In this document: positions 1 through 10,900 of the stretch, piece after piece
How the letters are laid out: each line of letters begins with the position of its first letter
Position numbering within the stretch: the stretch's first letter is position 1
Assembly: GCF_964204645.1 (NCBI RefSeq)
Contig: NC_134029.1
Coordinates: 23,144,450 to 23,208,449, forward strand
Source of the DNA: Tubulanus polymorphus
Lineage: Eukaryota; Nemertea; Palaeonemertea; Tubulaniformes; Tubulanidae
DNA: 64,000 bases
Direction: 5' to 3'
Notes under the pieces: generated by a model
Told to the model about the DNA's origin: nothing
Database searches by the model: none
What the model saw: the letters and a program-made list of their open reading frames with translations, nothing else
Translations under genes and position numbers: made by a program

Positions 1-1
1 T

Positions 2-295
2 TACGGGATGGTCATCGATCAAACGTGCGCCATTCAGCGACCCGAACTATCGTGTGGCAGAGATATAAGCGGTTGTCTGGTGTACGACAAGGATGCCTAC
101 AATCTCCGCTTTCATATGATAGTCGTGGGGCTGCGAGCTCTCGTACCGCTCTGTCAAATTGTGGCGTTGATCAAATTGAAACACGTGCGTCTCTATGCGG
201 ATGAATACGACGAACAAGATCGACCCAGATCGAATAGTTATGTATCAGCCGATAAACTTGACCAAGAAGACGTACAATACATCAGCAATTTGTAG
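2..295 (+). CDS. C-terminal exon of an organic anion transporter (OATP/SLCO family), 5' end outside window
   Basis: The frame is open from the window edge to TAG at 293-295, about 97 codons. It begins with YGMVIDQTC, followed by a Cys-rich loop (SCGRDISGC), a YDKDAYNLRF segment and one hydrophobic helix (MIVVGLRALVPLCQIVALI). It ends in a charged cytoplasmic tail. Known OATPs end the same way: a [FY]GAxIDxTC motif after the large Cys-rich extracellular loop, a short YD/YN segment, the last membrane helix and an acidic/basic tail. These proteins are 12-helix plasma-membrane carriers of amphipathic organic anions. The ATG at 8-10 is internal, not the start, because the frame continues upstream through the same family motif. 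The family assignment rests on motif recognition of the last tenth of the protein only, so the subfamily and substrate are unknown. Confidence 0.75.
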   Translation, partial: YGMVIDQTCAIQRPELSCGRDISGCLVYDKDAYNLRFHMIVVGLRALVPLCQIVALIKLKHVRLYADEYDEQDRPRSNSYVSADKLDQEDVQYISNL

Positions 296-350
296 ATTTA
301 AAAAAAAAACATGGAAAAATGGATTCTTTTATGTACTGTATTGATAACCA

Positions 351-356
351 AATAAA
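351..356 (+). terminator. Polyadenylation signal of the OATP-like gene
   Basis: AATAAA lies 56 bases after the stop codon, in an AT-rich 3' untranslated region. It suits the end of the transporter transcript. Confidence 0.6.
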
Positions 357-932
357 TATTGAGGAAGCCCAGAGAAGCCATGAAAAAAGCTAAAAAATTA
401 TCTTCTGTGCGACGAATTGATGAGCTGGCCTCTCTAAGCTTCCGTGAACTGCAATATGATTTAGATGTGATTTCCCGTACGGGAGGATCATCTGGCTGTG
501 TATTTCAAAAGAATTTATTTCATTTGCGATCAGGATAGAGCCGATATCTGACAGATATCACGTATATACTAATCCAAAACAAACTCGCGTTTTCTATTTC
601 AATCTCAGTTAGTTTAGCAGGATTCGAATAGAAATATGTTTAAAACATTTCTTTTATAATTATGATAGATAGACGAAAGCGACGGGCCCACAAGAGACAT
701 GAATAGTAAAATAGTCAGCAATAGTCAAATAGTCGAGCTTCTAGAGAAAGCAGTAGCCTTACTTAGTTTAGTGGAACAGCACTGCTATATAGAAATCTAT
801 GACGATATATACACGGTGTCAATTTTCCATCTATTTCTTCTGAATTGAATATTAAAAAACATTCTAGAATTCTGGGCGTTGTTCACCAGATATATGATTT
901 TTTCCGTCGCACTCTATAGCAATTCAGTAGCG
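357..932. other. Intergenic spacer, no gene seen
   Basis: AT-rich DNA between the transporter 3' end and the first receptor ORF. No open frame with coding character and no repeat is visible. The promoter and any 5' untranslated exon of the receptor at 933 must lie here, but I cannot place them. Confidence 0.4.
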
Positions 933-1913
933 ATGATGTTGGACGCATCGCTTATAGAGAAATGCTTGCCTCGAATTAGCGTAGTTTGGAATCTTGTAGC
1001 AGAAACGGTGATAGGACCGATCGCATGGTTTGGCCTCATCACAAACTCAGTAACGTTCGTTGTGCTTTATCGACTACATAAAATGAATGATTCCGCGACT
1101 TCGCATTTCATCTTATTGTTACTGGCGGTTTTTGACATTGTCTGTTGTATCGCGACCATTATTTATAACCATATTACTTGGGTTTTGAAACTTATTCGCT
1201 ATGGAAAGACTGGACTGTATTTAGACATCGGTTTGGGAGCCGCTGAACTTAACATAGCGGGCAATATGATCTTAAAGTGGGGATCCTACATTCGCAACAG
1301 TTTGACCTTACTGGTGACGTTTGATCGAGCATTTCACATTTGTTTTCCGCTTAAAGCTAAGAGATATTGGAGTTTGAAACATTGTTATGTAATTTCAGCC
1401 ATTTGGATCCTCATTTGGTGTGGAGTATCTTCGTATCGTGCACAGAATCGAATTGTTGCATTTGTAAATATGACATGTACATACGGCCTCACTGTACCCA
1501 GTACCAAACAGGTTTATAGTCCTCCCAAATATTCTTATCTGATAGAAAATATTTTCTCTACATATTTGCCATTCGCTCTTATACCACTAATGAATTTGGT
1601 TATGATAATTAAATTACAAATTCACGCAAAAAATAGGAAACAATTGACCGGTGCAGAAACAAGTAAACATAATAAACAAGATGGAGCCGCTCATAGAATG
1701 GTATTTGTCGCATCAGCTATATTCATGGTGTCAGTTTTCCCTAGTATGCTATTCAATTTTTTAGGACTTTATTTTCCATGGTCTATAACCTGGCGGGTGT
1801 TACTTTTGAGTGAAATTTTTCAAGCCCTGAATTCGGCTGTAAACGGCATATTTTATTATGTGTACAGTAGAAACTTTAAGGAACAAATGAAATTTGTGTT
1901 CCGGAAAAATTGA
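933..1913 (+). CDS. Class-A-like seven-transmembrane receptor, intact paralogue 1
   Basis: A single-exon receptor of 326 residues. Seven hydrophobic segments are clear. TM1 is at about 18-48, and a DR pair ends TM3 (FDRAFHICFPL, residues 131-132, in place of E/DRY). In TM7, NSAVNGIFYY (about 300-309) stands in for NPxxY, followed by a basic tail. I chose the ATG at 933 because the paralogues at 15507 and 20102 start at the matching place, a few residues before a conserved Cys (EKC/NKC/GKC). An in-frame ATG at 894 would add 13 residues. The receptor belongs to a local family with the copies at 14.5-15.5, 16.3-16.8 and 19.1-20.1 kb. The closest general resemblance is to peptide-receptor-like rhodopsin GPCRs of invertebrates; the ligand is unknown. 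The usual TM3 Cys is absent (see findings). Confidence 0.85.
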   Translation: MMLDASLIEKCLPRISVVWNLVAETVIGPIAWFGLITNSVTFVVLYRLHKMNDSATSHFILLLLAVFDIVCCIATIIYNHITWVLKLIRYGKTGLYLDIGLGAAELNIAGNMILKWGSYIRNSLTLLVTFDRAFHICFPLKAKRYWSLKHCYVISAIWILIWCGVSSYRAQNRIVAFVNMTCTYGLTVPSTKQVYSPPKYSYLIENIFSTYLPFALIPLMNLVMIIKLQIHAKNRKQLTGAETSKHNKQDGAAHRMVFVASAIFMVSVFPSMLFNFLGLYFPWSITWRVLLLSEIFQALNSAVNGIFYYVYSRNFKEQMKFVFRKN

Positions 1914-2968
1914 TAAATGAAGAGATGACGAAATTTCTGATGTAATTAAACGGAACATGTGTATGAATTTCAGATTCTGGTTTCGATATAGGGATTACAT
2001 TTGGTGACTGATAAGTGCCATAGAAATAATCTAATATCATTCACAGTCTTTGAAATCGGCACCTGATGTCACAACTTGCATTACCGCCTTACACCATAGG
2101 AGTCGGTCGGTCTTCGCGTATAGCACAGATTTGGGCACTTTATTCCATCTGTTTGTCTTATTAATAACATGTTTATTTTGCACTTGCACTAGGTTAATCA
2201 AAACTCATTTATGATTTGTCTCCGTCTCTCTGGAGAGACGAACGGTCGAAGATGCATGATATTGACAATGAAGAAAGGTCAATAAACGAAATTTGAACTA
2301 AGATTATTGTCGTTTTATAACGAAGGCTACAAAAAAAAACGATAATGACGAACAAAAAAATCCTGATCAATGGTAAACTATCTGAAATAGGAAAATAAAT
2401 CTTTATGGCCATAATCGAATGCTTCATTTAGAGTCGAAGTTCTTAGTCGAAAAAATTGTTCTTCTCAGCCATGAGCCAGGATACCCGACGCGTTAACAAC
2501 ATATTTGTTTAGCACTCTTGTGCGAGGTTCATTAAATCTCAATTAATATGGCCGATTCTTTCGTGGTACGCGTAAGATGCATTTGCCCCGTCTCTAAATC
2601 ATCCTATATCTGATGATATATTTAACTGAATTGTCACCTATCGCACGAACCGTGTACCGAGGGGTCAAATACGTAATATCGGCGACACACCCCCGGAAGA
2701 CAGTTCAATAAACTAAATATTTACACATGGCTATAGAGACGTTAGATGTAATATTTACGTATAAATTCTTACTGTACGGTCCACATCCCGAGATATTTAT
2801 TGCTGAACCTGCACTGGCTGGTTTAAATATGGCATTTTATAACGATCTTGCACATTTACTGATTGGTCGCCTTCCCGCTGTTCGGCTTCCGTCTGATCAC
2901 GCGGTCGTATAGAAGGCTCATTTATGCTGCTGCAACGGGGCATCTCACCAGTGAGAAACAAAGACAAA
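1914..2968. other. Intergenic spacer, no gene seen
   Basis: AT-rich sequence after the receptor. Short open frames on both strands lack family motifs and look like chance. The stretch just before 2969 presumably holds the promoter and 5' leader of the candidate peptide gene. An AATAAA at about 2707 has no obvious upstream gene end. Confidence 0.35.
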
Positions 2969-3041
2969 ATGAGAACAAGTGTTATTATAGTTCTATCTTT
3001 AACTATTATCATCATCGTCGATATGGCATCAATTTCAGCAG
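2969..3041 (+). CDS. Signal-peptide exon of a candidate secreted peptide gene
   Basis: ATG at 2969 opens 24 codons plus one base, then a strong donor (GTAAGC at 3042). The translation is a textbook secretory signal: MRTS, a long Val/Ile/Leu core (VIIVLSLTIIIIV) and a small-residue end (SISA) fit for signal peptidase. It leaves the intron in phase 1, the arrangement usual in genes for secreted peptides and hormones, where the signal peptide sits in its own exon. It joins in phase to the exon at 5016-5082, giving an Asp-rich start right after the predicted cleavage. No homologue is recognised. The model rests on splice-site quality and protein character, not on sequence similarity. Confidence 0.5.
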
Positions 3042-4057
3042 GTAAGCATTTCAAACGTCTATTCTTATCTCTTCCCTTTTGATACAATGAAAATTGAAAA
3101 ACGAATTGATACAAATTTAAAAGATTAAAAAAGAAATTTTTCTATCAAGAATTAAGATGAAAAGTTATAATACAAAACTTTTCTGACTCTCAACGTAGAG
3201 ATAGGTATCATCGTCAGGTTCGAGGTTTAATCTTCAATCAGCTGACTGATATACTGACTAGTCTATCAGCGATCCTGTATAATAACATGAACCGTTTGAA
3301 ATAATTGAATTTGCCAAATTGAATACATTTCTATTAACACAAATTGGATAGAAATAACTATTTCACTTTCTATTTCTATCTAAAATGTTATATTGATATC
3401 TAATATGCCATGGTTTTGTTGGGAATCTTTTATCGAGGCTGTTATCGGACTATCGGAATATGCTTTCAGTTTTTTGTCAAATTTCAGAGGTTTACTTATT
3501 TCTTAACTTCGATTTTCTTATTAGAACTCTTAACATAATGTATTTGTTCTTAACGCCAATTGAGATCTCGAATGCTAAAACCACAACGCGGAATATCTAA
3601 TAATAGTTCTACAAGTTGGGTCAATAGGTATCGAATATGAATATCGGGTTACAAAGAGGTTCATCAAATATTAATGATTGTGTCGGTTTGAACGATGCAT
3701 TTTAAGGTATATCACGTGCTTAGTCTTGTAGTTTCCCTTTATGAAAATGACACCGTGAACCTTCATCACAATTAATGCACACAGGCTTTCGACCCGGTTA
3801 GTATCACTCGGGAGGTGGACCCTGCTGGTATCACGAATCTGCTGTTTTTATGGGCGCTCGTTCCAACCTCCGTGACCGACATGCAATATCGAATCCGTTC
3901 GCAAAACATACATTGTGTATATTTTTGATATTAGCGATAGCTGCATTATTTTGATTTTGTTTCTATCAACCCAGTGAGTGCCAAGCAGGTTCGATGTTTC
4001 TTTTTTCCCAACTAATTGAGAAGAAACCTTCGACCAAGAAAATATCTCGCCACACCA

Positions 4058-4069
4058 GGACTCGAACCC
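4058..4069 (-). repeat. Pol III B-box of a tRNA-derived SINE-like unit (about 3.85-4.13 kb, - strand)
   Basis: Read on the - strand, the sequence GGGTTCGAGTCC matches the RNA polymerase III B-box (GGTTCRANNCC). It is preceded by tRNA-arm-like sequence ending in GGGTTCATGGG. The region lies within a presumed intron of the candidate peptide gene. It looks like an old SINE head. The body and tail are degraded and I cannot set precise ends. Confidence 0.4.
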
Positions 4070-5015
4070 ATGAACCCTAGATTGACGCAGTAATCGACGA
4101 AGGATTAACGCGGGATTATCGTGATGTTTACACAAACCGTTGAATTCCAGGGGTTGTTTTTTTCAGACTTGTTCAAAAAACTTCAAGGTTATCATTTTCT
4201 TGATACGCTAAATCTCAATTTTTCATTCCATCTATGGAGTCTGTGACAGGGAATTGAATACTAATGTTCTTTTCCAGACTTAATTTTTCATTCATACATT
4301 TTTAATTAGAAAATTTTCGTTTAAACAGGAATGATGAAAGGCAAGCAGCCGCCATAAACCACCCACACGATTAGAATTTATTTCCGTCAAGGGAAGACCA
4401 GTTTTGCAATGGAATGTAATTAAGAAATGTACTAAAAGCTTCAAATTACATTTGGAATCAAGAGATAAGATTATTCAGTAAATCATTTTAAAAACTGGCG
4501 ATCGTCAATTCGGTGTAATCAGACACGAATACCAAGATTAACAGCCGTTAATTCGAGACGAATCGCATTCTTCTATCTGCTACTGGAGATTTTATTATGC
4601 TGTGAAGCGCCGAAAGAAATTCCCTTCAAATTGGCAGAAATACTTAACGCAAATGTTGAATGGCTTATCGTACAATAAAACAACGACGAAAATCCTTATC
4701 CCGGTAATATATTGCGATAGTGCGCCCGGAATGGTTGGTTTCGCTTCGTAGAAGATAACAGCTTCTAAGACTTCTTCCTTCGGGATTCACAGTAGTCTCT
4801 GGTATATCTGACGATAGCGGTCAATTCCGTTAGCCATTTATCTCAGTTGAAGGAATTATATGACCTACGATAAAAGAAATTCTCAGATTTTTTTGGCATC
4901 GCCGGGAGTGTCGTAATTCTCTTAATACGACGAAAAGAAACGTTACCGGGCATCGCCGGAGCAACCCATTTCTGTTCTGAAAATACTATACAAAAAACGT
5001 ACTTATGTTTTGTAG

Positions 5016-5082
5016 ATGACTACTACAATGATGGTAATCAATTTTTGAGACTGTTTGAAAACTCACCAAAGCTAGAGAAAAG
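5016..5082 (+). CDS. Second exon of the candidate secreted peptide gene, ends at a dibasic site
   Basis: The acceptor (TTATGTTTTGTAG) at 5001-5015 opens a phase-1 exon that reads DDYYNDGNQFLRLFENSPK and then LEK plus AG of a split codon, before a GTAATT donor. If the next exon begins with A or G, the peptide ends in Lys-Arg, the standard prohormone-convertase site. An acidic stretch followed by KR directly after a signal peptide is typical of invertebrate neuropeptide or hormone precursors. The third exon is uncertain. One option (5260-5353) gives a KRRSRDEIARLQSH-type basic stretch but has a poor acceptor. Another (5464-5626) has a better acceptor and a CDQCY motif but turns KR into KS. I do not recognise a known peptide family. 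Confidence 0.4.
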
Positions 5083-5463
5083 GTAATTCGTATTAGAACA
5101 TTTTTTTTAAAATGAATTGAGACCACCACTTGGCCCATCAAATATGTCCCGCTATTCTATAGTTATTCAACGCAGGTCACAACGTATAATCATTTCATTA
5201 TAATTGCCTCCTAGCGTCATTAGTTGATATTGTCCTATGAAACGACGATTGACCAAGAGGAGATCTCGAGATGAAATTGCTCGCTTACAATCGCATACTG
5301 GAGGCGGGTTTACTAGTGAACCATACGCAATTGTGATTGAACTTGGAGTATAATAGTCTGATTACACCAAGGATTGAATAATGCACGGAAGTAGACTAAC
5401 TGTTGATGAAGCATACGCTGTAATCGTCTTATCGTGGGTCTACTTTCATGTTTTGGGATTTAG

Positions 5464-5626
5464 CATTTATTTACATATAAGAGTAACAGAAACATGTGAT
5501 CAGTGCTATTCCACTTACAGCATCAGTCGCGGGCCTGTGCGCCTTATCTCACCTAACGCACTGAATCGTAACGATTTATTTAAAAACGAATTATTTCTGA
5601 TCAAATTTCACATTCCCGACACATGA
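5464..5626 (+). CDS. Possible last exon of the candidate secreted peptide gene
   Basis: The acceptor GTTTTGGGATTTAG ends at 5463. The following 163 bases are open in the phase needed by the exon at 5016-5082 and stop at TGA 5624-5626, giving a precursor of about 100 residues in total. The exon encodes IRVTETCDQCYSTYS and then a hydrophilic stretch with RNDLFKNELF. The R-V-x-x-x-C-x-x-C-Y arrangement faintly recalls the middle of ion-transport peptide/CHH hormones, but the other four cysteines of that fold are missing, so I do not assign it. The competing third exon at 5260-5353 is equally in phase. Confidence 0.2.
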
Positions 5627-7732
5627 GACAAATATGTGCTCAGAATACTTTATCGTCGATTTATTTATTCTAAGATAATCAGTTTCATTCTGAATCGCAT
5701 GCGTGTCAGTGTTCTTATAAGGAGTTATTTTTTGTCGCAATATATTTATCAGAGAAGTCGTGTGCGCAGAGAGACATTGAGTGTCACTCGAACCACAAAT
5801 GATATAGACTGAAAGCCGCCGGAGAATAACGGCAGTTATCTTCCTCGATTTGAACTATTCGTCTCGTTATTGTAAATTGTAGGATTCAAGCGTATGAAAA
5901 TTCACACTGTTAATCTACTGTAAAAATTCTGCCAAGCGTCATCGCTATGGCATATATACATCAGTAAATGTATTATAGGCCTACTGTCAACTGAGATTAA
6001 ACTTCCCTGCCAAATTAACGCGGATTCACGTGGATTAATACCAGAAATGTGTTTTTTTTCTGTTTCGACATTATTGTGTCCCAGTGGGGATTACATGTAC
6101 CAAGTATCACACATAATTCAATACATACATTATTCAAACCATCCAACAACTCAATTTTGTCGTACAACATAATATCATCCATAGGTTGATGATATTCATG
6201 TGGTTATTTTGTCAGAACGTCCCTCTTTATGTCTTTGATGGCTAGTGAATTCGACCGTAATCAATATTTATGGCGATCATGTGTAAATTTTTCTTTAGAA
6301 TGTCTTGTTATCGGCGGTGTTGTAGCAGTTCACGGGACTGTTGTGGTAACGATGTTTGCGGATGGAAATTTCTGAGTGGTTGTTCTGGTTGGTACGAGTG
6401 TATGCGCAGAAAATGGGGCGGATAACCTTCACAACTGTTCATATTTTGCGGCCTTTTCATGTACATTCTATTCTAGTCACAAAACGTGAAAAAGGATCTG
6501 ATATATACATATATTTTTAGATGTTTTCAACTTCATTTTTGTGTAAAAAAAGTACGCTATTAGGTTTTCAACTCAGGATCATTGTGAAGTCGCAAGCTCT
6601 TAAAATTGTGACTATCCATTTTATTTTCCTTCGAAAGAAATTCAATTCCGCTTAGAAAATATTCAACGAATTCCCTGAAACCTGAGTCAGAATCCGATGA
6701 TTTTGCGAATTCAATTAGCGAGATCCTATGTCAATCACGCGAAATCATTTTTCAATAACAGGTTCGTCGTACTCGATCGTACTGGGTCTTGTAAAACCGT
6801 ACTGTATCTAACGTTACATCTATCTTCACAAATAATGCACAAGTTTCTATAAAATTCTATGCATTAAAACGTCTTTGAAAAAGTCACTCGTGATCATTGC
6901 GGAATAAAAATATTATGCAGGAATCGACGTTGTTTCCTTTTCTTTCTTTCTCTCTTTATTTTCGCACTATTTCACGACACCGAAACTAACTCGAAACAGA
7001 TATACTATGTTATCATTGTTTGGGCATCGCATAATTCTAAAATTTCCTGATTATGATGATCGCAATGAAATGGTAAAATTTGCTAGTCCACTCGACGTCA
7101 GTGATAAAGCAAATGATCTCAGCAAGAAAAGTTTGCATACAAGGCTAGGAAAAATGAACAGTGTTCGATATATGTATATGAAATATACGGAGAAAATAAC
7201 GATGCACACAGGCATTGCTTGGAAACGATTAAAAATGGCTTGTCTTTCTTTTAATATAGTTTTGCCAGATTTATCTTGATCAATTTGTGAATCGGAGGGA
7301 TTTTAAAGTAAGTGATTACATATTTACGCCTCTTCGAAAAATGAACGCTGAGCACGAATTGGTTTATCATTCACACGAGTGTCTACGTGCGTGAGATTTT
7401 TAGTAGTCACTTCAGCCGGATTGAGCGAGTTACGCGAGCAGCCGATAGGAACACTCGATACACAAAAATACACGTGATTAAACTAAAAATTGACCCAAAA
7501 GGAAGAAATCGTTGAATCAAACTTTTTCATTCTAAACCTTTTCCCCTATCCCCTATCAGAAATATGTATCAATAAAATTATCGAAATGATTACACAATAA
7601 AGCGTGAAAGAGCGATAAATCCTACCAAAAGTATCAAATCGCGTCGAATATCAAGTTCCGTTGACGTGTCGCTCTGGCTTATCACTCGTGGTTGATAAAT
7701 GGTCGAGATTTGGCCAAAACATTGAGGAGGCG
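5627..7732. other. Non-coding spacer, no gene seen
   Basis: AT-rich sequence between the candidate peptide gene and the MATE promoter. The longest ATG frame is at 7007-7279 (90 codons). It has no recognisable motif, no flanking splice pattern and an AT-rich composition, so I treat it as chance. Confidence 0.35.
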
Positions 7733-7740
7733 TGACGTCA
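7733..7740 (+). promoter_or_regulatory. CRE-like site (TGACGTCA) in the MATE promoter
   Basis: A perfect palindromic cAMP-response element lies 44 bases before the TATA box of the MATE gene, a position typical of functional CREs bound by CREB/ATF-type factors. The function is inferred from sequence and position only. Confidence 0.45.
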
Positions 7741-7783
7741 GCGTGAGATCTGGAATGGACCGGTAAGTTTTCATCCCGCAGAC

Positions 7784-7790
7784 TATATAA
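7784..7790 (+). promoter_or_regulatory. TATA box of the MATE gene
   Basis: TATATAA sits about 190 bases before the start codon and about 25-35 bases before the expected transcription start near 7815-7820. It is followed by a short untranslated exon with donor GTGAGT at 7844. The acceptor for exon 2 (TTTCATTTTTAG) ends at 7927, so the first intron lies entirely in the 5' leader. Confidence 0.5.
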
Positions 7791-7975
7791 ACAGGGATAT
7801 CAAATTGAACCAGTTTATTGGTGTGGTATACTCTATATACCTGGTGAGTACTACAATTATTCGTCTCAAATTTCGTTCATATATTCTCATGCTGTAATAG
7901 TATTTGTGGGATTAATTTCATTTTTAGTAATTGTTTATCTTTCAAAAAAAGAGAGCGCAATATTTGCGAGTAAGT

Positions 7976-10900
7976 ATGGCTGAATATCAGAGGAATGAAC
8001 AAGGCTGTCAGGACCAATGCATGAATATAAGTGACTATGGATCGCTTTCAAAAAGTGGTAAGTTCTAAAAGCATTATTGAAACAAACTTAATTGATAATT
8101 GAACTTCTGATTCAGCTGTAAGCATTTGAATCGGAAATATCCGTTTATTTTCCGTTAGAGGTAATTTTCTTAAGCGATGAAAAGTAAGCGTTTTTGACAA
8201 CTAAATAACTCAATAAAACTTGTCGAATTAAACAATCACAGTTTTGAAATTGATAGCGAGTTTTAATGCATTTTACAGAAGGGGAAGCTTCTGTCGTAGA
8301 AGTGCCGGTGGATGATGAAATTCCGGCGCCTTGCAGCAAAATTGTTTGCATTCCTGATTGGTTGCGTTTGGAATCACTCGCCGTTGTGAAGCTCTCCTGG
8401 CCGATGGTAGACACTTGAAAATCAATCGTTACTTTTCTGCGAACTTCCGCTATCGTAGCGCACAGCTAGAAATTTGATAACTTTTGATTTTTTTTCCAGA
8501 TTTTGACATCGCTGTTCAATTTTCTAATGGCACCGATTAGTTTGATATTTTGCGGTCGGTTGAGTCGGGAAGAGCTCGCAGGGGTCGCGTTAGCTCACAC
8601 TGTAAGTGTAACAAACAGTGTTTCCATATAATGATGTTCTTTAAAGAAACCTTTTCAAATTCCTTCGTTCAATTCCAATTTTTATCATTATTTCGTATCT
8701 TATCTTGTAGGTTATCAATTCATTTGGTATAATAGTCGGAACTGGTTTGTGTACGGCTATCGATACCCTAGTTTCTCAGGTAATGGATCAAATACATATA
8801 TTTGGTACCATAATTTTAAAATGGTTGATTCGACTAGGCCTTATCTTAAACCAGGACCTGAACAAAACAAACATCGATATTATGAGCAAGCGTTTTGTCA
8901 CGAATCCAATAATCTTTAACTTGTTTATCAAGTAAGAAATATAGGCTAAAAGGATATCATAAAATCCTGTAAATAACTTTTCATAAAAAGTAAATAACTG
9001 ATTCCTCGTAAATATTCTAGTCTTACGGAGGAGCCAACAAGAAAATGATCGGCATCTATTTACAAAGAGGTAACGACCTTTAATACATGATAACAACGAA
9101 TAATGATAACGTAAATTCAAAAAAATCATAATAATGTTTATGATAATTCTTATACAACTTTAACATTTTATACTATCATTTAATTTTCAACTGAATTTTC
9201 TCGAATGTATTCCATTGAATTGCATAGACTATATCATATGTATTTGAAATAACGTTTCAACAGATTTCTCATTCGATAATTGATTTTTTTCTATTTAGTT
9301 TCCTCCATTTCTTTTCATCCTTTTGCAACCATTCAAAAAGAACTTAGTAAAAAAGTGGTCATTTAGTTTAGCATTTAGATATGTTAAATTCGCCATTCTC
9401 GACACGTCAATCAATGTGTGTCTTATGTTTTATTCGTTCACACGTATTTATGATTTAGGTTTGATCATCACGGCGTTATTCGTTACACCGATATGGGCCA
9501 TACACATGAATATCACGTCGTTTCTCGTCGCCATCGGTCAGGAACCGCGGGTATCCGTGTAAGTCAGTTCGGGCTCACGGTAACACACGTTCATGGCGCA
9601 CTCATTACATGCAATCATTTTTTGCGACTTATTGAGTAGAATTCAGCTTCAAATAATGCGTCAGTCATTTGAGGGAAGCTTAGCGGGAAAATCTTTATAG
9701 CTAATTCGGCTTTCGTACAGTTCACTGGCGGCTCGCAATATTATCTTCATCATCATCAATTTTTGTTTTATGTTATCTGTACTTAACTGCGCTGCAAAAG
9801 CAATTCGATTTTTTATATCTGCGTACCTGCATTGTAGGGGGGGGGGGGTGGTCATTGTCAGGGAAGGACAAATTGCTTTCTAATGTAAATAATTTTCCAT
9901 TTTCGATTCAATGTTTTGAATTAAAAATTTGAGGTTTTTTGCTCAAAGTTTTTAAACAATATACAATGATATAAAATCAATAGAATTATATTTGAATATG
10001 ACATTTCGACTGGAAAATGAAGGTGTTATTCCTTTTCCTGTTTCAGAATTGCGGGTGATTTTGTTCTCTACTTCATGCCCGGTTTGTTGGTGAGTGTAAT
10101 ATATATAAAAAATGGTCTAATGAACATTTCACGGACTGGAAATTCAAATCGATTTCTGTTTTTACAGTTCAATTTTATGTATCAAGTTTTGACGAAATAT
10201 CTCTACAATCAGGTAAGTGCATACTTAACATATCTTACGTGGTTATTATTGGTATAGACCGGTTATCACCAGAACCAATGGTTCAGATAAAGGTGGTGTA
10301 GATCGAAAGGTCAAATCCCTAAACAATATCGAGATAACTCTTAAAATAGCAATTCATTCACATTGTTTCCTTATATCAGGAATGAAATTCATGAATGACA
10401 ATAATGATAATAATCTATTTCCGCAATAAATTACAACACGGCATAAAATGTATGCGCAGATATTCTAATATAATGTGGAGAAATAATGTGATTAAATTCA
10501 TACAGATTCTACATAAAACCCTGGACTCTGTTAACTTGTTTAAATTTGTCAAAACCTGTTTTCAAAAACTGAATAAAAAGAAAATTAAGCCCTTTTTTTA
10601 GACCATCCTAGAGTTCTGTTGATTTTCTTTCTGTTCCCAAAATGATGTATTTTCTATATTTCAAGAATGTTGTAATGCCGTGTATCGTGTTTGGTGTTAT
10701 GGGTTGCGGAGTAAACGCTCTGTCCCATTACGGTCTGGTTACGTGCGCAGAATTACGAACAACGTGAGTCTATACATCTATACGCTATACTGAGAATGTT
10801 TTCCATTATTTATCGAATTGTGATAATACATTTTCTCGTGTGCTACTATTCCAGTTCCATAAACCTCTTCAGTCCCACGAAATCGAGCACGAAATTTTCC

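Noticed and set aside
5381-5626. Intact 81-codon ATG ORF as a stand-alone gene
   Set aside because: Its first part has no protein character. The second part is better explained, if at all, as an exon joined to 5016-5082.
5464-5626. Assignment of the CDQCY exon to the ion-transport-peptide/CHH hormone family
   Set aside because: Only two of six cysteines and a few residues match; the fold's other cysteines are absent.
7007-7279. 90-codon ORF before the MATE promoter
   Set aside because: No motif, no splice or promoter context, and AT-rich chance composition.
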